Below, in pieces: positions 20,763 through 32,700 of a stretch of DNA of 33,885 nt. Below the pieces are notes generated by a model, which saw nothing but the letters and a program-made list of their open reading frames with translations, ran no database searches and had not been told where the DNA came from. Source of the DNA: Parachlorella kessleri (lineage: Eukaryota > Chlorophyta > Trebouxiophyceae > Chlorellales > Chlorellaceae); the NCBI GenBank assembly GCA_001598975.1, contig BBXU01001944.1:1-33885 (forward strand). The letters run 5' to 3'. Position 1 is the stretch's first letter. Each line of letters opens with the position of its first letter. The position numbers and the translations under genes are program-made.

Positions 20763-23700
20763 CTAGCGCAAAAGACCCTTCTCGTCCAGCAGCTGCAGGA
20801 GTTCTTGCGCAACCGCTTGCACCACCTGCAAACATCGTGAGGAAGCTACATTGTAAACTGCCTTCAACCATATTCCATGTTTGGCAAGATGTGTTTGCCT
20901 TTGAGACTATGAGCATTCTGCATGTCGTTCTAGGGCCCTCCACCCTGTTTGCTGTCGCTTGCACCTCTCTGGCTCCATGGCAGGCATGGCATGTCTGTTG
21001 AACTGTTTGGCCAGCTGCCATAAGTGAATGGGTATCAAGCTATGTTGCCCTGGCTTGCTCTCATGGGAGGCTGGCTTGCAATGATGCTGAGTGCCGTTGG
21101 CAGCCACCTTACCTGTTTGTCATGCGTCTGGGCTATGTAATGGCCCCCATCAATGGCGATACGCTTAAAGTGGGTCGTCATCATGGGCCATTCCATGTCA
21201 GGGTCAGTAAGTATGGTGTCCGCAGATCCCTCAAGACAGTAGATGGGGATATCAAGTGGCGCTTCAACCTTTGGCCTGCACAGGGACAGAATGCAAGGTG
21301 TTGCTTTGAGTCATGCGTCTTGTCTGTTGTGCCACCAACCTCATGGGTAATTCTCCCCTCTTCATTTAGCATTACTTGCATGCCACCTGCATCCTTACCT
21401 GTACTTGTGTAACATAGTCATATCCGTTATGATGGGTTGTGCTATTCTTTCGTAAGTTCTCTCATCCTCAATGATTCCAAACTGCTCCTTGATTGTGTAA
21501 GCTGCAGATTTCTGTGCCAAATACTCTATCACCCGTGGGTCATCAGGGTGATCAGCAATCCCTGCAAGAGTGGCCCCGAAGTTAGTCCACAGCATTCTGG
21601 CAACATGCACATTATGTGTGTGACAACAGGCAGTAACAATAGTTAGGGTAGCATCAACATACCTGTCATATTTTCGATTCTTCCTTGGCGTGCAGTCGCC
21701 TCAGAGGTTCTTGGTGCGGGGGCAGCCACAGCAATAAGTGCCACTGGTTTTGGGAGGTTGGCCTGCTCAGCTGCCCGGACAATCTCGTACGCAAGGACAC
21801 CACCAAAGGAAGTTCCCAGCACCGCGTATGGTGTGCCTTGAAGAGGTAACGAGCGTGCTAGAGCGTCTGCAAGCCCAACAAGATCATCTGGTGCGTCCAT
21901 CTTCTTTATTCCCTCACGCCCTGGCACCTCAATAGGGATGACTTCGATTACCGCAGGAAGCAGCAGACTCCACCTGGGCAGGCAGAAACGTAGTTCAGCT
22001 CAGCACCACATTGTTATGGAGAGTGGAGTGAGTAGATGATGCAAACAATCAATAGGCTGCCCAGCTAGGAGCTTGCATATACCTCAATTTGGATCAAGGG
22101 TACTTGGCAACTAAAACAGAGCAGGGGGCATAAGATTTCACCTGCGGAAAATGCTCTCTGCAACGCCACCAGCCCAGGGCAAGCATAGCAGCCTGAGCCT
22201 AGGTAGAGGCACCCTTTTGGGAAGTTGGGTTGTTTTGGGTTTGCCGGGTGCCTGCACAGCCAACAGCGAGGCAGGACTTGGAAGGGACAGCAAGGGAACC
22301 TAAATGATCTGGCCTTGTCTTCAGCATCCTGAGAAGACTGCTAGTAGGCCGCCAGGCTTGACCCAGTTGAGTGTGCGATTATGACATTCGGTGGCAAATG
22401 CAGCCCACAAGCACAAGCCAGCAAGTAATAAGCTGGACAGATACCATGCAGTTCATCCCACTATTCATGAGGGACTGGCAGGGGCTCAGGGCATGGCCCA
22501 GTAAGCCTCAACAACACGTGTTACCTGCTGACATACTGCCAGTCCGGCCCCTGTGCCGTCCACAACCTGCTGCTGCCATGCCATGGTAGCTGCAGCCGAC
22601 CCAGCACTCACCTGCATCGCCCCAGACACCTCGCTGTCGCTGTACCAAGACTCGCTCTCGCCTGCCTCCTCGTCAGTGCTATCACCCTCTTGCATGGCAG
22701 TCGCTGACGCCACGAACGTGGTCAGACCAGCGAGAGTGGGATGGTCAAAGAGCAGTGTAGGAGGGAGGTCCAACCCGAAGGCCGTGCTGAGAGTATTGCG
22801 CAGCTCCACAGCACCCAGAGAGTCAAGGCCTGCCTCCATGAGTGGCTGGTCAGATGCCACAGCTTGGCCCAGGACCGATTGGACGACAACAGAGACCTGG
22901 CCAGCAATAGCTTCCTGCAGGAGTACGTTCCCTGAGCCACCTGTCCTGCTCTGGCGGGGGACCAAGCGGCTGCCCCTGCCTGCTGGGCCCTGTTCGCCGG
23001 CGCCTTCTCCTGCTGCACCTGCCAGCTGCTCTGCCAAGAAGGCGGCCAGTGCAGCGCTGGTGGGGTAGTCCAGAACCGCTGTGGGTGGCAGCTCAACTCC
23101 AAAGGTGGATGACAGTGAGTTGCGGAGCTCAACCGTGGCCAGGGAGTCCAGCCCTGCCTCCATGAGCGGCTGGTTGGCTGCCACGGCATGGCCCAGGACA
23201 GATTCAACTAGTTGGGTCACCTGGGCTGCGATGGACTCCTTGACCGCTGCTGGCTGGGAGGAGCCGTGATGGACTTGCCCCCGCCCCAAAGGCCTGGCAG
23301 CTGGTGCCCGTCTACGGCGAACTGCCCCTGCTGTCTTGCTCTCCCCTGGGTGACCAGGAGCGGCGTCCTGCACGGACTGCGCAATAAACTCTGCCAGAGC
23401 AGCGCTGGTGGGGTAGTCAAAGACCGCCGTTGGCGGCAGCTCCACACCAAACCTGGAGGAGAGTGTATTCCGAAGCTCCACCGCAGCTAGGGAGTCAAGC
23501 CCTGCCTGCATCAGGGGCTGAGAAGCCTCGACAACACAGCCCAGGACTCCGCTCGCAACCTCTACAACGCCCTCCAGCACGGTTGCCACCAGCGCTCCCT
23601 TGCTGTGGCTGTCGTTGGAGTCCATGTGCCTCACTTCCGCTGGTCTTGCGCCTTTGGGCGGCCTGGCCAGACTTGTGCGCCTTGGCTGTGAGTGCTGGGG

Positions 23701-26700
23701 CTTCTGCTCCACATACATGGTCCCAAACTCCTCAAAGAATGGAGGGACCTTCCCATGTAAGCCCTGCACCCAGGCACCAAGCAGGTTTGCAGCAGGAAGT
23801 ATGGATGACTTTTCTATGTAGCACTTGGTATGCATACGAGCTCCCTTGCAGTTGTCACACAAAGAATTATGCACCAGCCACAAGCTGCGCTGAGGAAGCC
23901 ACCCACCTTTAAGAAGACTGCCCAGTTGAATGGCACGGCAGCCACCACGTTACAGGTCGAGAAAGGCTGCGTTAGGTAGGTCAATGCGGCATGCAGGGCA
24001 TCCAGCCCGAATGAAGGCTGCAATATACCAACCCCACTGCGCTCGGCACGCCGCATCACTACATCATTGGCCGCCATGCCTGCAGGCAGCAATGACGTCC
24101 GGTCAGCTTCATTCTGAATCATCAGTATCAAAACTGCCTAAAATCGATGCCATGGAGTGACATAATGGATGCTCACCTGCCGCCCAAGCACCCCATTGCA
24201 CCGCTAACCCGTTGCTGCCCTGAGCTGCCTTGGCACCGACCCAGCCTTCAAGAGCAGCATTTGCTGCTGCATAGTTGGCCTGGCCAGCCCCGCCAACCAA
24301 TGAGGCCACGGAAGAGAAGAGCAACACCTGGCCTAAGGGCAGGCCCTCTCCTGCGCTGCTCATTGCAAGCGCAGATGCTAGCTTGGGTGCAAAGGCTGCA
24401 CGGAAAGTCGACACACTTTGTTTAGCCAGGGCACCATCAGCTAGCACACCCCCCGAGTTGATGATCCCCGTGGCATAGGGCGCGTCTGAGCGCATCTGGA
24501 AAAGGCCTGCCTCGGAAAGGACTGATGTGTCGCTGCGAAGCACCGTCACTTGGCTTCCAGACATGCTGAAGACACAGGAATCCTGCACAGGCGGATCCAC
24601 ACTCCTGCATTGCATGTACAGACGCTGAGATGTTAGCGCCGGTAAGGCGTCACTAGCAGTTGGACTGTGATCTGCCGCAGACAAAACCCTTACCTTCCGC
24701 TGCGGCCTAGGAGGATGATATGAGTGCGGCCCTGGCCTGTCAGCCACTTAGCCATGAGGATGCCCAAAGCTCCTAGGCCGCCACTGACAACCCAGCTGCC
24801 ATCTGTGCCATCCTCTTCCCTTCCGCCGGGCCCGGCAGGGAAGGGCATTGTGGTCACAATCTTTCCAACGTGCTGTGCACGCGCAAACTGGCGGAAAGCG
24901 GGTAGAATATTGTTAAATGAGTAGGACATGGTGGGCAGAGGTGGAACCTCGTTGGCACCCAGCATGGCTCCCAGCTTTCCTAATGCTTTGTGTAGGACCT
25001 GCAACAGTTCAAGCGTGATTACCCATTGGAGCCCACTCTGCGAGCTTGGGCAAGAGTCACAGCCAGGAAAAGAAGTCCAAGAGGTGTTCATGCACCATGG
25101 AAGCTCAACTCATGTTACTACACGGTACTGCTTGGTGTGCTGTTACCTCCACTGGCAGGAAGTCGATAGCAATAAGCTTGTGCTGCACATCTGGCCGCTC
25201 CAAATATATGCGCTGAGGGGACCAAATATCCCTCTTGCCAATCTCAACGAAGCAGCCACCATGCGTGAGGCATGACAAGGTAGCTGCCACCATGCCTGCA
25301 TGATGTGGTGCATGCCATGCGCTTGGCAGAGGTTGAGGCACACAAGGCTCAAGTTGAGGGCTGGAGCAAAAGGTACCACATGAAAACTTGCCGCGCAGAG
25401 ATAGTGTGCACCGGCTTCCACCCACCTGGTGATGTGAGCGAGTTCAGGGCAACATCAAATGGTCCCAAGCACGACAGCAGTGGGTCACTGAAAGCTGTGC
25501 TGCGGGAGTCAGCCACGGCCTCCAGGCCCAGGCAGCGAAGGTACTTGCGCTTGTCAGCACTCCCAGCAGTGACTGCAACAGTGCATCCCAGGCTCTTTGC
25601 CACACTCAGGGCAGCCAGCCCCACGCCTCCTGTGCCAGCATGGATGAGGATGCGAGTCCCAGGGCCCATGCCCTGACCATAGCCAAAGGATGTAAGCACG
25701 GTGATGTAGACAGTAGGGGTAGTAGCCGCAGCCTCGAAGGTAATGTTCTGGGGCTTCAACGCCAGCAGCCCAGCCGGCGCATGCACAGTATGTCCCAGGC
25801 AGCCAGGAGCAAGGCCAAAGACATGGTCCCCTGCAGTCAGCATGAGAGACTAGCTGACCTTGGTGTGTATGCACTTGGGACGTGGCCAATCAGAGTGAAG
25901 CATGGTGAATGCGTGAAAGCAACTGCATGCTGTCAGCACATGAAATGACTGGTATTGCGAACTCATCGCAAGTCACTTGCCTTGCTGCAAGTGGGAAACG
26001 CCTTCGCCTGTTTGCATCACCACACCAGCAAAGTCGGCGCCCGGGGCTCCAGGATCCCCAGGGTACATGCCAAGAACATTGAGCACGTCCCTAAAGTTTA
26101 AACCAACTGCCTTAACGGCCACCTGCACACACAGTGGCAGAACAGCAAGGCTGTCAGTGAATGTCGCTCACAGTTTAGGGAGCCTGCTAACACACATACC
26201 TTGACTTCCAGTGGACTTGAATCTGACTGGGTGCGGGTGAGTAGCTTCATGTCACCCAGTGATCCGCGGGGCATGGGCAAGAGGTTGCCGTTGCTGAGTA
26301 GAGCTGGATTGGGTGCATGGGCAAGCTTGGCGGCCACCGTGACCCCCCCTGAGATTGCTGCATCGCGGACAGATGCTACAGGAAGCAAATCGCTAAAACC
26401 TTCCTGGCTGCTTCGCTGCTGGCTCCAAATGTTGAGGGAGGGGAACTCTGATGCTGCCACCCTGGCAAAGCCACCTATCGCTGATGCATGTGCAGCGAGC
26501 TTGGGGCGCTGCCAGGCAGGGCCGGGGGCTGGGAGAACCCCTGGCACACCTTGTAACTGCAACACAAAGTTTGACCCAGCCTCCATGCTTGGAAGGCAAT
26601 GCTGTGCGCATTCCAGCCCCTGGCCTAGTAATCGAACAGCTGCGTCTGCGCCAAAGGCATCTGTGCCCCTTGTTGCTGCTATAGGAATGGTCACCGTGAC

Positions 26701-29700
26701 ATTCGCTGGTCCTAAGGCTGTCAGTGTACCAAAGCTCGCTGCTGCCTCTCCTGCAGCTGCTGCAACCACAGTCTTCCCACTACTGACGCAAGCGACCCCC
26801 ATCACTTGTGGCCGCTGCAAGGGTGTGGAGCCTGATGCTGCCGTGGAGGTCACTTGCAGCAGGGCTTGATAGATGTGGTTGCCACCTGGCACTGATGAAG
26901 GCTGCATCGCAGGCTGAACAGCAGAATGTCCCTTTGCTGCCATAGGCACGGCTACAGCTGCCTTACTCCGCAACTCGCTCAGCTGACACGCTGCCCCTGC
27001 GGCCTGGCTCAGCAACTTGTAGTCAGTTTCTGTTACCAATCGCTGCGAGCTGTCTTCCAACCACGCCGATGCATACGTCCTGTCCTGGGTCGGCTGGGCT
27101 TCTCGCAGCAACAGAGCGCCCAGACCCACTGGGATTGTTAGTGGTGCGTTGCTGCTGCTTGAGTTCAAGCACGTGGCTAGATGGAGAACGTTGTCCAGAA
27201 TTGCAGGGTTCATGACGAATCCATCGTCCTGCTCGGCTGGCAACACAGCAAGCGTACCAGCTGGGGTGGCTGGGAGCATGTTGCTGAAATTGCGGCGGAG
27301 TGCAGCGGTGATTGTAGGCAAGGAGGTGGTGGTGTTTGAGTTGTGTCCGCCTATCGTGCGCGGATGGCAGGCCCCCGCCTGGGATTGGTAATGGCCGGTA
27401 ATGGGTGCCGCAGTCGCTGTTCCTGCTGCGCTACTCCGAAGGACAACACTGCCTGCATGATTGCTGACTCCGATGTGCAAGTGCACCTCTCCCTCTCTTG
27501 GGAGGACCAAGGGTGCAGAGATAGCATGGCTGTGGAGGAAGTGCATGCTGGGAGCTGCGGGGCTTGAGAGGCAGGCCACACCGGCAGCTGCTGCCTCAAA
27601 CATGGCTGCTCCCGGGCAGAGCACCTTGCCGCTAACCTGCGAGCATGCACCAGGCCTGGGATCAACATAGACGTGTCTGAGGCGCTCACTCTTAGCAGCA
27701 AGCCTCCATGTATATGCGATCAAACAACCCAAGTGGAATCTTGAACCTTGGCCCACACTGTCTTCAAGGTGCGGCACCGACTCTTTACCTGGTGATCGCC
27801 GAGGAATGCCAGGTTGGCCCTGGACAATGTTGCCAGGAAGGTACTATTGCCTTTGCTGCTGCTCCCCTGCCTCTGGAGCATGGTATATGCAGGTGGGAAA
27901 GGCCATGCCCGCGTACGGTGCAGGCTTGGTGGAACCGCAAGTGTGGTTTCAGGTTCTGCGCTTCTTTGATTCAGCAGCATGTGGGCATTCACGCCACTCA
28001 TGCCGAAGGAGCTGGAGCCAGCCACAGCACCAGGGTAGGAGGCTCCTGAGCTCTGTCGTGGGACCATGGGTGAGCGCCATACGCCACTGCGGGTCCAGCC
28101 AGCTAATGCTGACTCCACGTACGGGTTGACCTGGCGTAGGTGCATCACACCTGGGACGGTGGCCTGGAGGTCCACGCAGCTGGCTAGCAGCAGCCCCGTG
28201 AGGCCTGCTGCACCCTCGGTGTGGCCAAAGCATGACTTGTTTGAGACGAGTGTTATGGCATCGGTAGATTGGAACACTTGGGCTAATGCGCCCAGCTCAA
28301 TAGGATCCCCAAGAGGAGTACCCGTGCCATGGATCGACACGTAGCGGACATCGCTGGCTTTGCAGCTTCCACCAGCTAGCGCGGCCAGGATCAAGGCAGC
28401 CTGTGCTGGCCCGTTGGGAGCTGTCAAGCCGCTGGACCGGCCGGCATGATTGACAGAGGATCCCACCAGGACTTTTGTATGCTGCCTAGGCTCAGTGGCG
28501 TGCCGGCGCTCGAGCACTGCCACAATGAAGCCTTCACCGCGGCCATAACCATCGCCTGTGGAGTCAAATGTCTTGCACCTGCCCACCGACGACAGTGCCT
28601 GCGTGGAGGAGTAAGAATGGTAAGGAGGTCATGCTGTCAGCTCATGTAGCTTGGCTGGCATGCAAATGCTTGTGCCACCTGTGCGAAGCGTGGATGTTGA
28701 GGTTAGGGATAGTGTGGCAACCGGGGCAGGCAACTCTGCATGCAGCAACCACTATCCCCAAAGAACAAACCTGCAGCTGGCAAATTCCAGCAGTTGTGCT
28801 ACTTTTCAGCATAATGTTGACCCCCGCAGCAACAGCTGCGTCGCTTTCCCCATGTAGGAGAGCCACACGCGCCAGGTGGGCGGCAACAAGTGATGAAGAG
28901 CAGGCCGTGTCAGTAATGACGCTTGGACCTTGGAATCCAAAGGTGTACGACAGGCGGCCAACCAGGAAAGAGTCGCCGTTTCCTGTTAGAGCTTGCGCTG
29001 CCAGCTTGTTGGATCCGGCTGTAACCACATCCAGGTACTCCTGGTACATGCACCCGACATATGCTCCCACCGACAGTTTGCTGGTAGTGTTGCTGTTACC
29101 CAGCGCCTCTGTGTAGGCCGTCGCTGTTTCCTCAAGCAAGATCCTGCAGTCCAAGCAATTGCCTTGTTTTGTGCGACTCACTAAGTTTCAACAGCTGCAT
29201 GGCTGACCTGGTAGCTCGAGTGCCTACCAAACACCATTTCAAAATACCTGGCTTGGGGATCCATCTGAATGCTCTCCGCTTCAGCAAGCCTGAACGCCAC
29301 GCTATCAAACATATCGATACCCTGGCAGAAACCGCCAAATCGTGTGGTGCATGTGGCTCCTGAGGGTTTCAAGTCTGGTGTGTAGACAGCGTCCATATTC
29401 CATCGGCTTGCGGGTACAACAGACTGAAGGTTTGCAGATGCAGTCATGCTGTGGAAGAAACCGGCGGCCTGTAGTGATGGTCCAGGGTGGCGACTAGAGA
29501 CAGTCACAAGGTCAACGATGTCCGCAGGCTTGGGGGAGAGGTCGATGAGCTCCCTAGCATCATACGCTGCAACAGCGGACCCAGCTGCTCCCTGCAAGCG
29601 ACCCTGTAGAAGGCTGGCTATGGCAGCGATGGTGGGGTGGTCAAACATGACCGTAGCTGGCAGCTCCAGGCTGAACTGCCTTTCAATGGCACTGCGGAGT

Positions 29701-32700
29701 TCTATGGCGCCTGCAAGGGGGAATGAGTTGGTTGCTTCCCTGTTGTGGTCTGCTGCAGCAATAGGATTCCTGGGCCAGGAGTGCGATCCTACGTCATAAA
29801 AACTTACCCAGAGAGTCAAGGCCAGCCGCCATGAGGGGCTGGTCCTCTGGCACGTTGCTGCCCAAAACCCCAGCTACAATGCCCTGCAACTGGCCCACCA
29901 GGTCCTGCAATGCTGCCACTGGGCTGAACTGCACGACCTGGAGCTCTTGCCCCACTAGGTCCTTGTCTAGCAGCTGACCCGAGATGAAGCCAGCCAGGGC
30001 ATGGACCGTGGGATGATCAAACATCACTGTGACGGGCAGGTCGAGATCGAAGCGAGCCTGAAGGGCGTTTCTCAGCTCCACAGAGCTCAGGCTGTCCAGC
30101 CCGGCGGACATGAGGGGCACATCGATGGCAACCTGCAACCAAGCGGCATGGATATTCGACGGGGAGGGCGCCTGCTGCGGCATGCCATCAAGATTGTTTG
30201 AGCGAGTAGTTGACAGCTTGAACACGCGGATCGCACCTGCAGGCTGGTAACTGCCAGCACGGTGTCCAGGACGTGCTGGGTGACCTCCTCTAGCGGCATG
30301 CGGTGCGGCCTGCTTCGGACTTGTGTCCGCTTCATGCTAGCATTGTTTGCCTCCTTGGTGCCCACAACTGCTGCCAAGGGCACCGTGACAAAGTCCTCGA
30401 AGGCGGAGGACAGCGACCCTCCTGCCCGCTCTTGCATCTTTTGCCATTCAAACGGTGAAATGACTATGTTGGATGCCAAGGAGCTCGTGGAGAAGGTGGC
30501 ATGCGCCACGGCAGCAAGCCCAGCAGCTGGTTGAATGATTCCCACACCGCTGGCTCGGAGACGCTGGGCAAGTGCAGCGTTCCTACCAGCCATGCCCACC
30601 GCCCAGGCCCCCAGGTTCAGGCTCATGCCGCTGAGACCACGCGCTTGGCGAGCCGCGCTAGCGGCGTCCAGCATTGCATTGGCTGCTGCATAGTTTGCCT
30701 GCCCGGCAGACCCCAGCAGGGCTGCAATGGAGGAGAAGGCTGTGAAACAGGCCAGCGGCATGGCACCAGTGGCTGCCTCGAGGGCAGCCATGCCTTGCAT
30801 CTTGGGAGCCACAACAGCTCGCAGGCCTGCTGCCGTCTGATTGGCAAGAACGGCATCCCGAAGGACGCCTCCCGCATGAATGATGCCGGTCAGCATGGCC
30901 GGCGACCCATGGGCAAGGTACTCAGTGTCTTCATGGACGCTGCTGTCTGCCACGGTGGCCATGACGGATCCTTGCAGCATAAGCAGTGCAAGAGGCGCTG
31001 CCATGCCATGAACATTCCTTCCCGTGAGGTGCACCTGCAGGCCGGGCTGCTGACCAAGCCACACAGCCACCAGGAGGCCAAGGTCACCCAGCCCACCAGT
31101 GATTAGAGCCTGGCCACGCAGCGGGCAGCCATGGCCCTGCTGCATCGTGGGGTGGCTACCTAACCGGGGCACGAGGCAGTACCCATCCTTGGCCTCGGCT
31201 CCATAGCTATCGATGCCCTGGGGGCAGGCATGCTGGGCTGCTGGGGCTGTGCTGAGTCTGCTGACCTTCAGGCTGTACAGATTGGCTGCTGGGACCTCCG
31301 ACTGAACCACGTGCAGCATGGCTGCCACACCTGCCGTGAAGAAGCCAGAAGAAGAAGCAACTGGCATGCTTGTCATGTACGACGACTGGCCAGGGTAGTG
31401 GAGGCCAACCCTGGATAGGGAGCTGCCGACTTCCCTGGTGGTCCGCTGCAACCATGCCAGGCTGCTGGCCAGGGCAGCATGCAAATCACGACTTGCCAGG
31501 CCTTGCACGCAGTCTGCAATGCAAGCTTTGTCAGCAGCTGAGGTTTTCCAGGCAAGGGCTTCAGAAGAAAGCCAGTTGGAAGCTGTGCTGTCGTCAAGCA
31601 CGGATGGTTCACGAGCCTGGAGAGCTACTTTGTATGCCATGGTGGCTGGCGGCTGATATGGGCCAGCATTGTTGGCATGTTTTGTAGTGGCAGCCCCCAT
31701 AGCCTTGCTGAGCAACCTGCTGAGCTGGCATGCTGTACGGGCTGCAGGGCTGTGCACCTTGTAACTGGCATGGGCATCCGACTGCTGTGATCCAGGCTCT
31801 ACCCATGCTGAGGCATAGAAGCTGCAGTGCCAGCCTTGAGGCTGCTGCACAACCAAGGCGTCCAGCCCCACAGGAACCCTGGGTGCCGCTTCACCACTTC
31901 CTGCCTTGAGAGCTACAGCTAGCTGCAGCACATTATCCAGCATTGCAGGACTTATGGTGAAGCCATCACCCCTGGTCCCTGGCAATGAAGCCAGAGCACA
32001 TGGCGGTCCAGGCGGCTGGGGCGCTGCCAAGCCACCTAGCAAGGCAGGGAACAGGCTGTGAGTGGAAGGGGTCAAGCTGGCTTCCAAGGACATGCTGTCG
32101 CTATTGGCTGGCATCTGCGCTCGCCCAGTAAAAGCGCTGCAATGACTGGACGTGCTGGAAGCAGCACCCCCTTGCTGCCGCTCGCCATGGCTGCTGAGCC
32201 CCAGGCTCCCAGTTTGGAGGGACAGTTGGACCTCCAACATGATACTCTCTTGGGGCGGGATGACCAGGGGTGCCAAAATTGAAGCCTTTTGCACCGTGCA
32301 GAGTGGCAGCAGAGTTGCTTCCGTGATGCTCGCCAAAGATGAGGCAAAGGTCTCGAACATGCCCGCTCCGGGCATCAACACACGCCCGCCAACCTGCAGC
32401 CAGTGCATCACGATCGGGTACACCCAGGACATAGTGTGCAGCTTCTCAACACTTCCCACATGAAAGGGTCTGTAACCACGGCGAAGCGCTATGAACATAA
32501 TATATGTGTCTCCTTGCGATGACTGCTTTGTAGTTCACCTGATGGTCCAGAATGAATGCTAGTCTCTGCCTGCCCAACCTAGCATTGAAACGGCAGGTGG
32601 CCCTAGAGACCAATGCCTTGCCCAGCATCAGGGATGCTGCAGGCACTGGCCAGCACCGTTCTTGCCTCCATGGAACATTCCCAACCACAGACGCTAGCCC

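Noticed and set aside
20826..22524. Thioesterase as a separate gene
   Set aside because: Exon 22142-22251 joins the carrier exon in phase 0 with good splice sites, and no start codon, stop codon or poly(A) signal is needed between them.
22553..23068. 171-codon + strand ORF over the carrier domains
   Set aside because: Antisense shadow of the ACP triplet; the - strand reading contains the conserved GLDSL motifs.
26201..26869. 222-codon + strand ORF over the PKS dehydratase/linker
   Set aside because: Antisense shadow; the - strand frame is continuous with PKS domains on both sides.
27789..28080. A hidden acyltransferase between KS and DH of the last module
   Set aside because: Only about 75 residues lie between FGMSGVNAH and the DH site, all in one exon, and none resembles an AT motif.
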